From Frateuria_A sp035695185 (GTDB lineage Bacteria; Pseudomonadota; Gammaproteobacteria; Xanthomonadales; Rhodanobacteraceae), in contig NZ_DASSES010000201.1 in the NCBI RefSeq assembly GCF_035695185.1, forward strand, positions 1 through 42,727: DNA of 42,727 bases, given 5' to 3'. The translations under genes were made by a program, and so were the position numbers. This document shows, piece by piece, positions 25,045-33,654 of this stretch (the first letter of the stretch is position 1; each line of letters begins with the position of its first letter). The notes below the pieces were generated by a model. It did no database searches and was not told where the DNA came from. It saw nothing but the letters and a program-made list of their open reading frames with translations.

Positions 25045-25261
25045 GCGTGGGCTCCGGATAAGTCTTCGATTATGTGTTTTTGCCTCTCGTCATGAGAGCG
25101 GTGCTTCCTGTCGGAGGCATTCTCGCCCAATGGCGGTGGCAATTGCAAAACGCTGATTATCCCGGGGCGGAATAATGCGGTACAGCGCAAAAAATCGCCC
25201 GGCCGATTGCCGAACTGGGCTGCACAGTAATTAGCCGTGCAGTGGCAATGGCCTGTTACTT

Positions 25262-26959
25262 TCACGCCAGCAGCGTGAACAATTCGTCCTCGCTAATGGC
25301 GCGGTTTTCAGTTTCGCCACGACGGCGGTATTCCAGCGTGCCGGCGGCGAGGCCCCGTTCGCTTACCACGACGCGGTGCGGAATGCCGATCAATTCGAGG
25401 TCCGCAAACATCTGGCCGGGGCGCAGGCCGCGGTCGTCCAGCACCGTTTCGATGCCGCGCTCCTCCAGTTTGCGGTAAAGGCCTTCGGCGGCCTCGCGCA
25501 CGCCCGGCAGGCCTTTGGGGTTGATGATGCAGACGGCCACGCGCCAGGGGGCCATGGCTTCGGGCCAGATAATCCCGGCCTCATCGTGCGATTGCTCGAT
25601 CGCGGCTGCCACGATCCGGCTGACACCGATGCCGTAGCAACCCATCGTCATTACCTGGGCCTTGCCCTGGTCGTCCAGCACCGTGGCACCAAGCGCCTGG
25701 GCGTATTTCTGGCCAAGCTGGAAAATGTGGCCGACCTCGATGCCACGCGCCAGGTGCAGCGTGCCATGGCCGTCGGGCGATGGATCACCCTCGACCACCT
25801 GGCGGATGTCCTCCACGCGGGTAATCCGCGCGTCGCGATCCCAGTTCGCGCCGGTGTAATGGGTACCATCGGCATTACCGCCGCAGACGAAATCGGCCAG
25901 CACGGCGGCGCTACGGTCGACGATCACCGGAATGGCATCCGGCAGACCGACCGGGCCGATGAAGCCCGGGCGCGTACCGGTCGCCGCCAGGATCTCTTCC
26001 TCGGAGGCAAGCACCGGCTCGTCGGTCAGCTCGGGCAGCTTGCCTGCCTTGATCTCATTGAGGTCGTGGTCACCGCGCAGGCAAACCGCGACCAGCCCGT
26101 CGCGGCCGCGCAGCAGCAGGGTCTTGATGCATTGCTGCGGCGAAACACCGAGCAATGCGCTGACGTCGGCGATCGTTTTCTGCGTGGGGGTATCCACGCG
26201 CTCGAGTGGCGCATGCGGCGCGGGTCGCCCGCCGGACGGCGCGAGGGCCTCGGCCTTCTCGATATTGGCCGCGTAATCGGAGCCGTCGGAAAAGGCGATC
26301 GCATCCTCACCGGAATCGGCCAGCACCTGGAATTCATGGCTGGCGTTGCCGCCGATCGCCCCGGTGTCGGCTTGCACCGCGCGGAACTTCAGGCCCAACC
26401 GCTCGAATACGCGCGAGTAAGCCTGGTACATGGCGCCGTAGGTGTGGGACAGCGAATCGGGCGAAAGGTGGAAGGAATAGGCATCCTTCATCAGGAATTC
26501 GCGGGCGCGCATCACCCCGAACCGCGGGCGGATCTCGTCACGGAACTTGGTCTGGATCTGGTAGAAGTTGACCGGCAGCTGCTTGTAGCTCTTCAGCTCG
26601 TTGCGCGCGAAGTCGGTAATGACTTCCTCGTGGGTCGGCCCGAAGCAGAACTCCTGGTCCTTGCGGTCCTTGATCTTCAGCAACTGGCCGCCGAATTTCT
26701 CCCAGCGGCCGGTTTCGTCCCACAGCTCCCGGGGCTGCACCGCGGGCATCAGCAATTCAATGGCGCCGGCGCGGTCCATTTCCTCGCGCACCACGTTCTC
26801 GACCTTGCGCAGCACGCGCAGGCCCAGCGGCGCCCAGGTGTACAGGCCCGAGGCCAGCTTGCGGATCATGCCGGCGCGGAGCATCAGCCGGTGGCTGGCG
26901 ATTTCGGCGTCGGCGGGGACTTCCTTGACGGTGGCCAGGTGGAATTGGCTGAGGCGCAT
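25262..26959 (-). CDS. proS: Prolyl-tRNA synthetase
   Basis: The enzyme charges tRNA-Pro. The 565-residue class II synthetase starts at MRLSQFHLATVKE, which aligns with the start of E. coli ProS; an ATG three codons upstream is the alternative. Class II motifs are present (RKVENVVREEM; FRDEIRPRFGVMRAREF; GIGVSRIVAAAIEQ). The bacterial-type editing insertion lies between motifs 2 and 3 (roughly 225-400), and the anticodon-binding domain is at the C-terminus. This is the long bacterial (E. coli-like) form. Confidence 0.97.
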   Translation of the reverse strand: MRLSQFHLATVKEVPADAEIASHRLMLRAGMIRKLASGLYTWAPLGLRVLRKVENVVREEMDRAGAIELLMPAVQPRELWDETGRWEKFGGQLLKIKDRKDQEFCFGPTHEEVITDFARNELKSYKQLPVNFYQIQTKFRDEIRPRFGVMRAREFLMKDAYSFHLSPDSLSHTYGAMYQAYSRVFERLGLKFRAVQADTGAIGGNASHEFQVLADSGEDAIAFSDGSDYAANIEKAEALAPSGGRPAPHAPLERVDTPTQKTIADVSALLGVSPQQCIKTLLLRGRDGLVAVCLRGDHDLNEIKAGKLPELTDEPVLASEEEILAATGTRPGFIGPVGLPDAIPVIVDRSAAVLADFVCGGNADGTHYTGANWDRDARITRVEDIRQVVEGDPSPDGHGTLHLARGIEVGHIFQLGQKYAQALGATVLDDQGKAQVMTMGCYGIGVSRIVAAAIEQSHDEAGIIWPEAMAPWRVAVCIINPKGLPGVREAAEGLYRKLEERGIETVLDDRGLRPGQMFADLELIGIPHRVVVSERGLAAGTLEYRRRGETENRAISEDELFTLLA

Positions 26960-27040
26960 GGCGGGCAATCCGGGGACAAAGAGGCCGATTATACGTTGGC
27001 CACCGCCCGGCTTACGCGCGGCATGCGCCCGCGCGAGCGC

Positions 27041-27457
27041 CTACTGGCTGCAGAACTGCTGGTACTGCTTTTCGGCCACCGCGATCTGCTTGCTGCGCTG
27101 GGCATCGTCCAGGGCGACGGACTTGCCGTTCTGCTCCATGACCACTGCGCCGTGCCCCTTGAGCAGGTCGAGATTGGCCTTGAGCGAACTGCACAGCTTG
27201 GAGCGGTTTTCGGGGGTGTCGGCCACCGGCGCGCTGTCCGAACCGTCAGCCTCCGGGGCCGGCTCCGCGGCCTGCCCGGGGGGAGGCGCCACGGGCTGCG
27301 CGCTGCCGGTGGGCGTCACGCGCTTGTAGGGCGTGCCCTGCGGCGGCGGGATCTCGGAGTAGTGCACGGTCCCCTGCGAGTCGGTCCATTTGTACACCTG
27401 CGCGACAACCGCGGGCGCGAGCAGCAGCAACACGAGGGTGAGGGGAATGCGGCGCAT
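27041..27457 (-). CDS. DUF4124 domain exported protein
   Basis: The 138-residue precursor has a signal peptide (RRIPLTLVLLLLAPAVVA) and then the DUF4124 pattern VYKWTDSQGTVHYSEIPPPQ, common in gammaproteobacterial envelope proteins of unknown role. A Pro/Ala/Glu-rich linker (about 45-85) leads to a C-terminal helical part with two cysteines (KLCSSL, QQFCSQ) that could form a disulfide. The ATG at 27457 is preceded by GGAGAAT. It lies upstream of proS on the same strand, 81 bp away. Confidence 0.85.
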   Translation of the reverse strand: MRRIPLTLVLLLLAPAVVAQVYKWTDSQGTVHYSEIPPPQGTPYKRVTPTGSAQPVAPPPGQAAEPAPEADGSDSAPVADTPENRSKLCSSLKANLDLLKGHGAVVMEQNGKSVALDDAQRSKQIAVAEKQYQQFCSQ

Positions 27458-27581
27458 GGGATTCTCCGGAGGGCGTGGGGCCCCGGCACTAGTTAACACT
27501 CCGCAGGATCGGACTCAAGCATACGGAGGCCGCCGACGGGCGATGGTTTACACTCTCGCGCATTCCGTCACGGATCGTTGC

Positions 27582-28364
27582 ATGAGCGAGAACACGCCAG
27601 TCCGCACGCCCCGCCACCGGGGCATCTACCTGCTTCCGAACCTGTTCACCACGGCGGCGATGTTCGCCGGCTACTACGCGGTGGTCGCGAGCATCGGGCA
27701 TCGCTTCACCGAAGCGGCGATCGCCGTGTTCGTGGCGGCGCTGCTGGACGGCATGGACGGGCGCGTGGCGCGGTTGACCGGAACGCAGAGCGAGTTCGGC
27801 GTGCAGTACGACTCGCTGTCGGACCTGGTCAGCTTCGGCCTGGCGCCTTCGCTGGTGATGTACAACTGGTCGCTGTCCTCGCTGCGCGACTACGGGCCGG
27901 TGTGGGGCAAGATCGGCTGGGCCGCGGCCTTCCTGTATGCCGCCTGCGGCGCCTTGCGCCTGGCCCGCTTCAACACCCAGGTCGGGGTGATCGACAAGCG
28001 CTACTTCCAGGGCCTGGCCAGCCCGGCAGCCGCCGCCGTGTGCATGTCCTTCGTGTGGACCATGGAAAAGTTCCAGGTGCCCGGTCCGAGCCTGTGCTTC
28101 CTCACGCTGGCCATGGCGGTGGTGGTGGGACTGCTGATGGTCAGCCGCTTCCGCTACTACAGCTTCAAGTCGCTGCCGATGGGCGAGCGCGACCGCGTAC
28201 CGTTCCTGTGGGTGCTGGTGGCGGTGCTGATCCTGGTGCCGTTCCTGATCGATCCGCCGCGGGTGCTGTTCGTGGTGTTCACGCTGTATCTGCTGTCCGG
28301 CCCGGTGGTGACCCTGTGGGGCCGCGCCGCGCATCGCCGGCGGACCCGTCGCGCCCGCCCATGA
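27582..28364 (+). CDS. pssA: CDP-diacylglycerol-serine O-phosphatidyltransferase
   Basis: The enzyme makes phosphatidylserine, the precursor of phosphatidylethanolamine. The 260-residue membrane protein has several hydrophobic helices and the CDP-alcohol phosphatidyltransferase signature DGMDGRVARL...GVQYDSLSD (D-G-x2-A-R-x8-G-x3-D-x3-D), near residues 51-75. It is the Gram-positive/archaeal-like type II membrane enzyme rather than the E. coli phospholipase-D-like one. The ATG at 27582 begins a hydrophilic N-terminus (SENTPVRTPRHRG). The stop overlaps the next start (ATGA). Confidence 0.94.
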   Translation: MSENTPVRTPRHRGIYLLPNLFTTAAMFAGYYAVVASIGHRFTEAAIAVFVAALLDGMDGRVARLTGTQSEFGVQYDSLSDLVSFGLAPSLVMYNWSLSSLRDYGPVWGKIGWAAAFLYAACGALRLARFNTQVGVIDKRYFQGLASPAAAAVCMSFVWTMEKFQVPGPSLCFLTLAMAVVVGLLMVSRFRYYSFKSLPMGERDRVPFLWVLVAVLILVPFLIDPPRVLFVVFTLYLLSGPVVTLWGRAAHRRRTRRARP

Positions 28365-28855
28365 GCGCAGCGCCGGCCAGCCGCGGTACCGTTTCCCGGC
28401 GCACGCGGGTGCTGCGCGTGCTGGGCGTGACACCGTGGGTCCGGCGGACGACGACGGCCTCGCCGGCCGAAGCGGCCGAAGCGGCCGAAGCGGTGGCCAC
28501 ACCGGTGCCCTCGCCGGCCTCCTGCCTGGTGGTGTTGCCGGAGGGGTGCGCCGCGCGTGAACTGGACCTGCTCGGCCGTGCGCTGGCCGCTTACGGTCCC
28601 GAGGTGGCGCGCGCCGGCCGCATCCTGGTCAAGGACGGCCGCCCCGTCACCGCCGTGCCGCCCGTACGTGCCTACCTGGTGTTCGGCCAGGCGCAGGCGC
28701 ATGCGCTGGGCCGCGAGTTGCCCGCGGCGGTGATGAACCACGCGCAGATCGTGCTGGCGGACGCGCCGCACGAGGTGCTCGCCGGCGGTGCCGGCAAGCG
28801 CCGGCTGTGGACCGCGCTGCGCCAACTGCGGCGTGCGCTGGCGGAAAGCGTGTGA
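28361..28855 (+). CDS. holD: Candidate DNA polymerase III psi subunit
   Basis: The 164-residue protein has no strong domain signature, but its layout resembles HolD. LRVLGVTPWVRR (18-29) parallels LQQLGITQWSLRR near the E. coli psi N-terminus, the chi-binding segment. A central CLVVLPEGCAARELDLLGRA and a C-terminal KRRLWTALRQL correspond in position to psi's later segments. In E. coli, holD also sits immediately upstream of rimI. Here the stop overlaps the rimI start by one base. Psi links the chi subunit, and through it SSB, to the clamp loader. A low-complexity AEAAEAAEA insert (36-44) separates the two parts. The call rests on a remembered E. coli sequence and synteny, not on a search. Confidence 0.65.
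   Translation: MSAAPASRGTVSRRTRVLRVLGVTPWVRRTTTASPAEAAEAAEAVATPVPSPASCLVVLPEGCAARELDLLGRALAAYGPEVARAGRILVKDGRPVTAVPPVRAYLVFGQAQAHALGRELPAAVMNHAQIVLADAPHEVLAGGAGKRRLWTALRQLRRALAESV
28466..28492 (+). repeat. Three perfect 9-bp tandem repeats
   Basis: GCCGAAGCG occurs three times in a row at 28466, 28475 and 28484, in frame, encoding AEA three times. Copy-number changes would add or remove three residues without a frameshift. Confidence 0.9.
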
Positions 28856-29331
28856 TGGTTGCCGTGGCGCGCCCGCGCATCGAGATCCGTGCGATGCGGC
28901 GCGAGGATGTGGCTGCGGTCAGCGCGTTGGAGACCGCCTCCTACGAGTTCCCGTGGTCGTCCGGCATCTTCAGCGACTGCCTGAAGGCCGGGCACCCGTG
29001 CTGGGTGCTTTGCTGCGAAGGCGAGGTGGCCGGCTACGGCATTCTCTCGGTGGCCGCCGGCGAGGCACACGTGCTCAACCTGTGCATCGGGCCCGACTGG
29101 CGCGGCCGCGGCCTGGGCCGGCACCTGCTCGGCCGGCTGCTCGACGTGGCGCGTTGGAGCGGAGCCGAACGGGTGTTCCTGGAAGTCCGTCCATCCAACC
29201 CGGTGGCGCAGCAGCTCTATGCCTCGGTCGGGTTCAAGGAGATCGGCCGGCGCCCGCGCTATTACCCGGCCAAGGGTGGGCGCGAGGATGCGATCGTGAT
29301 GGCGCTGGATCGCGAAGCGGCGCCTCGCTGA
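28855..29331 (+). CDS. rimI: Ribosomal protein S18 alanine N-acetyltransferase
   Basis: The 158-residue GNAT acetyltransferase has the typical start IRAMRREDVAAVSALETASYEFPWS. The acetyl-CoA-binding motif is IGPDWRGRGLGRHLL, and the RimI-like LEVRPSNPVAQQLYASVGF and GRRPRYYPAKGGREDAIVM follow. RimI acetylates the N-terminal alanine of ribosomal protein S18. The ATG at 28855 shares one base with the stop of the candidate holD gene, so pssA, holD and rimI form a translationally coupled run. Confidence 0.94.
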   Translation: MVAVARPRIEIRAMRREDVAAVSALETASYEFPWSSGIFSDCLKAGHPCWVLCCEGEVAGYGILSVAAGEAHVLNLCIGPDWRGRGLGRHLLGRLLDVARWSGAERVFLEVRPSNPVAQQLYASVGFKEIGRRPRYYPAKGGREDAIVMALDREAAPR

Positions 29332-29342
29332 GGGTGGATTGC

Positions 29343-29396
29343 AGGAGGGCACCTGTGCGCGACCTGCTGGTGCCGGTCGCGCACAGGTGCCCTCCT
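29343..29396 (+). repeat. REP-like inverted repeat, copy 2
   Basis: Two perfectly complementary 22-bp arms (29343-29364 and 29375-29396) enclose a 10-nt loop. The right arm read on the minus strand starts TGTAGGAGGGCACC, the same head as the other copies. It fills the gap between the convergent rimI and valS genes and could act as a two-way terminator. Confidence 0.85.
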
Positions 29397-29424
29397 ACAG
29401 GTGATGCTCGCGATGATGCCGGGC

Positions 29425-32253
29425 TCAGCCCAGCTTGCGGGCCTGCTCGCGCAGGGCTTCCAGCTGCGTGCCCCAGTCGACGATACGCTGGCGCTCCTGC
29501 GCCACCACCTCGGCCGGTGCGTTGGCCACGAAGCTGGCGTTGCCCAGCTTGCCCTCGCACTTCTTGATCTCGCCTTCGATGCGGGCGATTTCCTTGGCCA
29601 GGCGCGCCTTCTCGGCGGTGAGATCGATCAGCCCGGCCAGCGGGATCAGCACGCGCAGGCTGCCGACCACCGCCGCGGCCGCGGCCGGCTCTTCGGCGCC
29701 GGGCTCGATCCACTGCGGCGTGTCGGTACGGGCGAGGAAGGCGATCTGCGGAGCGAACTTGGCGGTACGCGTGCGGTCGGCCGGTTCGCCACCGGCGAGC
29801 AGCAGCGGGATGGTCTTGCCGGGCGCGATGTTCATTTCCGAACGGATCCGGCGGACGCCCGAGAGCACGGCCTTGAACCACTCGATCTCGGCGCTCGCCG
29901 CTTCGTCGGCCGGCAATCCGGCGGCCTTCGGCCAGGGCCGCTCCATGATGCTCGAGGCCTGGATGCCCAGCCGCGGCGCCACCGCCTGCCAGATCTCCTC
30001 GGTGATGAACGGGATGACCGGATGCAGCGCGCGCAGCACGGTCTCCAGTACCACCAGCAAGGTGTGACGGGTGGAGGCGGCCGCTGCGGCATCGGCACCG
30101 TTGAGCGCGGGCTTGGAAAGCTCGAGGAACCAGTCGCAGTACTCGTTCCAGACGAACTCGTAGAGCGCCTGCGCCAGCAGGTCGAAGCGGTAGGTGGCGA
30201 AGTGCTCCTCGACCTCGGTCAAGGTCTGCTTGAGACGCGTGCGGATCCAGCGCTCCGCCTCGGTCGCCGGCGCGCCGGCCGGCGCCTCGATGGTGCCCTC
30301 GGGCAGGTTCATCAGCACGAACCGCGCCGCGTTCCACAGCTTGTTGCAGAACGCCTTGTAGCCTTCGGCGCGCTTGATGTCGAAGTTGATCGTGCGGCTG
30401 TAGCTGGCCAGTGCGGCGAAGGTGAAGCGCAGCGCGTCGGTGCCGATCGAGGGGATGCCGGCGGGATAGTCCTTGCGGATGCGGTTCTCGACCTTCTCGC
30501 GCACCTGCGGGATCAGCAGCGAGCGGGTGGATTTCTCCACCAGCGGCTCCAGCGCGATGCCGTCGATCAGGTCCAGGGGGTCGAGCGTGTTGCCCTTGGA
30601 CTTGGACATCTTCTGGCCTTCGGCGTCGCGCACGATGGCGTTGATGTAGACCTCGCGGAAGGGCACCTGCCGGGTGAAGTACAGGGTCGCCATGACCATG
30701 CGCGCGACCCAGAAGAAGATGATGTCGAAACCGGTGACCAGCACCGCGCTGGGAAGGAACAGCTTGTCCTGTTCCCAGTTGGCGACCACCTCGCCGCGCT
30801 CGTTCTTCACCGGCCCCTGCATCGGCCAGCCGAGCGTGGAGAACGGCCACAGCGCCGAGGAGAACCAGGTGTCGAGCACGTCCTCGTCCTGGCGCAGGGA
30901 GCCGACCGGCTCGGTGGTGGCATGGCGGCGCGCGTCCCGCTCGTCCTCGCCGACGAAGATGTTGCCCGCCTCGTCGTACCAGGCGGGGATGCGGTGGCCC
31001 CACCAGAGCTGGCGGCTGATGCACCAGTCCTGGATGTTTTCCAGCCACTGCGTGTAGGTGGTGGTCCAGTTCTCCGGCACGAAGCGGATGGCGCCCGAAC
31101 GCACCGCCTCCAGCGCCGGCTCGGTGATTGCGGTGCGACCGCCCGGGCGGCCGTCGGCCAGCACCCCGGAGGTGAGGTCGACGAACCACTGGTCGGTCAG
31201 CATCGGCTCGATCACCGCGTCCGAGCGCTGGCTCACCGGCACCTGCAGCTTGTGCGGTTTGGTCTCGACCAGCAGGCCGGTGGCCTCCAGGTCGGCCAGC
31301 ACGGCCTTGCGTGCCTCGTAGCGGTCCAGGCCGCGGTATTTCTCCGGGGCGTTGTCGTTGACCTTGGCGTCCAGCGTGAAGATGTTGATCGGCTCCAGCT
31401 TGTGGCGCTGGCCGATCGCGTAGTCGTTGAAGTCGTGCGCCGGGGTGATCTTCACGCAGCCGGTGCCGAACTCGCGATCGACGTAGTCGTCGGCGATCAC
31501 CGGGATCTCGCGTCCGCTCAGCGGCAGGTGCAGCTTCGTGCCGATCAGGTGCGCGTAGCGCTCGTCCTCCGGGTGGACCGCCACCGCGACGTCGCCCAGC
31601 ATGGTTTCCGGTCGCGTGGTGGCGACCACCACGGAGCCGGCGCCGTCGGCCGTCATGTAGCGGATCGACCACATGTGGCCTTCACGCTCGACGTTGTTGA
31701 CCTCGAGGTCGGACACTGCCGTGCCCAGCGCGGGGTCCCAGTTCACCAGGCGGTTGCCGCGGTAGATCAGTCCTGCGCGGTACCACTCGACGAACACCTT
31801 GCGCACCGCGGCCGAGAGCCCCTCGTCCATGGTGAAGCGCTCGCGCGACCAGTCGGCGGCCACGCCCAGCCGGCGCATCTGGTTGGTGATGGTGGAGCCC
31901 GATTCTTCCTTCCACTGCCAGACCCGGTCGATGAAGGGCTCGCGCCCCAGGTCGTGGCGGCTCTTGCCTTCGGCAGCGAGCTGGTTTTCCACGATCTTCT
32001 GGGTGGCGATGCCCGCATGGTCGGTACCGACCTGCCACAGCGTGTTCATCCCGCGCATGCGCTGGTAGCGGATCAGCATGTCCATCACGGTCTGCTGGAA
32101 CGCGTGGCCCATGTGCAGCGTGCCGGTGACGTTCGGCGGCGGCAGCAGAATGCAGTAGGGCTCGCCCCGGCCCGTGGGCCTGAAGGCCCCGCGCTGTTCC
32201 CAGTGGGCGTACCACTTCGATTCGATCTGGCCGGGCTCGAAACTCTTGTCCAT
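29425..32253 (-). CDS. valS: Valyl-tRNA synthetase
   Basis: The 942-residue class I synthetase charges tRNA-Val and edits mischarged threonine. The HIGH motif appears as PPNVTGTLHMGHAF and the KMSKS motif as KMSKSKGN. The CP1 editing domain lies between them. A C-terminal coiled coil (LTAEKARLAKEIARIEGEIK) is characteristic of ValRS. The start MDKSFEPGQIESKW at 32253 matches family members; an upstream in-frame extension to 32337 looks non-coding. Confidence 0.97.
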   Translation of the reverse strand: MDKSFEPGQIESKWYAHWEQRGAFRPTGRGEPYCILLPPPNVTGTLHMGHAFQQTVMDMLIRYQRMRGMNTLWQVGTDHAGIATQKIVENQLAAEGKSRHDLGREPFIDRVWQWKEESGSTITNQMRRLGVAADWSRERFTMDEGLSAAVRKVFVEWYRAGLIYRGNRLVNWDPALGTAVSDLEVNNVEREGHMWSIRYMTADGAGSVVVATTRPETMLGDVAVAVHPEDERYAHLIGTKLHLPLSGREIPVIADDYVDREFGTGCVKITPAHDFNDYAIGQRHKLEPINIFTLDAKVNDNAPEKYRGLDRYEARKAVLADLEATGLLVETKPHKLQVPVSQRSDAVIEPMLTDQWFVDLTSGVLADGRPGGRTAITEPALEAVRSGAIRFVPENWTTTYTQWLENIQDWCISRQLWWGHRIPAWYDEAGNIFVGEDERDARRHATTEPVGSLRQDEDVLDTWFSSALWPFSTLGWPMQGPVKNERGEVVANWEQDKLFLPSAVLVTGFDIIFFWVARMVMATLYFTRQVPFREVYINAIVRDAEGQKMSKSKGNTLDPLDLIDGIALEPLVEKSTRSLLIPQVREKVENRIRKDYPAGIPSIGTDALRFTFAALASYSRTINFDIKRAEGYKAFCNKLWNAARFVLMNLPEGTIEAPAGAPATEAERWIRTRLKQTLTEVEEHFATYRFDLLAQALYEFVWNEYCDWFLELSKPALNGADAAAAASTRHTLLVVLETVLRALHPVIPFITEEIWQAVAPRLGIQASSIMERPWPKAAGLPADEAASAEIEWFKAVLSGVRRIRSEMNIAPGKTIPLLLAGGEPADRTRTAKFAPQIAFLARTDTPQWIEPGAEEPAAAAAVVGSLRVLIPLAGLIDLTAEKARLAKEIARIEGEIKKCEGKLGNASFVANAPAEVVAQERQRIVDWGTQLEALREQARKLG

Positions 32254-32372
32254 CGGAGGCTCGCGATGCGCACCATGTGGCGCGCGCGTCATGAAAGGTG
32301 AGCCGGTGATTGTACGGGGCGCGGGTGATCGCCCCAAGCGCAGCCTTCCATCGGCCTGCCGTGCGCAGACAG

Positions 32373-32406
32373 CCGAAGGCCCCGGCTCGCGAGCCGGGGC
32401 CTTCGG
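32373..32406. repeat. Perfect 34-bp palindrome
   Basis: Bases 32373-32406 are a perfect palindrome with no unpaired centre (core CCGGCTCGCGAGCCGG). It lies 21 bp beyond the DUF4328 stop and about 120 bp upstream of valS, both read leftward. No T run follows on either strand, so it may be a terminator without a U tract, a protein-binding site or a cruciform. Confidence 0.8.
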
Positions 32407-32427
32407 ATCGACCAGCTTGCAGGCGAT

Positions 32428-33195
32428 TCAGGCCACGAAGGCGTCGGCCAGCGACGTCGCCTGCAGCGGCGGCACCGCCTGCTGGTGCTCGTGCTGCTCG
32501 ACCTGCATGCGGGTCAGGCCCGTCACGACCAGCAGGAACAGGGCCGCGGCGGCCAGGTTGAGGCCCTGTCCGCAGAGCAGCAACAGTTGCTGGGTGTGGA
32601 GCCCCTCGAACGTGTGCTCGGGCCGCAGGTACTGGGTGACGAACCAGTACGACAGGTTGCCGGCGATCCAGAACACCCACCATGCGCGCAGCAGCGATGG
32701 CGTGCCGAGCTTCTGCCAGCGCGCCGGCGACTGCGAGGCCAGCCAGATTTGCGTCATCGCACGCAGTGGCCGCACGAGGTTCATGACCGGGACGGCGTAC
32801 CAGCCGACCGCCCAGCCGGGCGGATCGTCCAGGCCCCGCGCGCCCAGCGCCCGCACGTTGCAGGCGACCCGGTGGATCCAGCAGCCGGCCCAGATGTAGC
32901 AGGCCAGCATGAGCACCAGTTGCAGGCGGAACAGGTTCAGCTGGAGCCAGCCGGCGCGATCGAGCTGGTTCTGGAGTTCCGCGGTGATCCCCCCGGCGAT
33001 TCCCTGCTGGAGCAACTGCAGCCCGTAGGCCATGACGCCGAGTAGCGCAAGCGTGAGCAGGACAAACGCGGCGAGCGCGCCGCGCAGGCCGTTGCCCAGC
33101 GTCGTCGGTGGGCGGAAGTGGTATTGCCGTGCGGATGGCGCCGCGGTCTCGTTGTCGACCGAACCTGGCGTGCTGAAAGGATTGACTCGCGACAT
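32428..33195 (-). CDS. DUF4328 membrane protein
   Basis: The 255-residue protein has a hydrophilic N-terminus (about 1-35) and then five or so membrane helices. The DUF4328-like segment WIHRVACNVRALG...GWAVGWYAVPVMNLVRPLRAM is in the middle. The function of the family is unknown. The ATG at 33195 is preceded by GGGGGTG. It stands alone between DUF3147 and valS, with a 34-bp palindrome after its stop. Confidence 0.85.
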   Translation of the reverse strand: MSRVNPFSTPGSVDNETAAPSARQYHFRPPTTLGNGLRGALAAFVLLTLALLGVMAYGLQLLQQGIAGGITAELQNQLDRAGWLQLNLFRLQLVLMLACYIWAGCWIHRVACNVRALGARGLDDPPGWAVGWYAVPVMNLVRPLRAMTQIWLASQSPARWQKLGTPSLLRAWWVFWIAGNLSYWFVTQYLRPEHTFEGLHTQQLLLLCGQGLNLAAAALFLLVVTGLTRMQVEQHEHQQAVPPLQATSLADAFVA

Positions 33196-33301
33196 AACGG
33201 CACCCCCATGCCTTTTGCCGACCGGCCAGTCGCCGGCGGCCCCATCATGCGCCCGAGGTATGGACAGGGCAAGCGGGCCTGTGCTAAGCGGGTGTCGCGG
33301 G

Positions 33302-33652
33302 TTAGAGCAGCTCGATCCCGAACCGCCGCACGGCCAGCGCGAACAGGCCGAAGCACACCACCGTGATGGCGGCGCAGGCGAGCAGGGTGAACCAGAAGCC
33401 GAGCCGTGGCAGCAGGGCGGGAAAGGCCAGGAACATCGGCAGCGTCGGCAGCACGTACCAGAAGGTGTACCAGGCATGGTTGGCGATCTTCCGGGCCGAC
33501 TGGTGCTCCAGGTAGAGCCAGATGAGCGCCAGCAGGGTCACCATCGGCAGCGCGCCGAGCAGGCCGCCCAGGCGGTCGCTGCGCTTGGCGGCTTCAGACA
33601 CCAGAACCACGACGGCAGCGGTGACCAGGTACTTGGTGATCAGCCAGGCCAC
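33302..33652 (-). CDS. DUF3147 small membrane protein
   Basis: The 116-residue protein has four hydrophobic helices and the DUF3147-type motifs SEAAKRSDRLGGLLGALP and NHAWYTFWYVLPTLP. Its role is unknown. The GTG start at 33652 comes 2 nt after the hemE stop, with GGGAGGG inside the end of hemE as ribosome site. It is therefore translated from the hemE message. Confidence 0.85.
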   Translation of the reverse strand: MAWLITKYLVTAAVVVLVSEAAKRSDRLGGLLGALPMVTLLALIWLYLEHQSARKIANHAWYTFWYVLPTLPMFLAFPALLPRLGFWFTLLACAAITVVCFGLFALAVRRFGIELL

Positions 33653-33654
33653 CG

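Noticed and set aside
29401..32301. 966-codon plus-strand frame opposite valS
   Set aside because: It is antisense to a complete ValRS with all motifs; the translation is low-complexity and domain-free.
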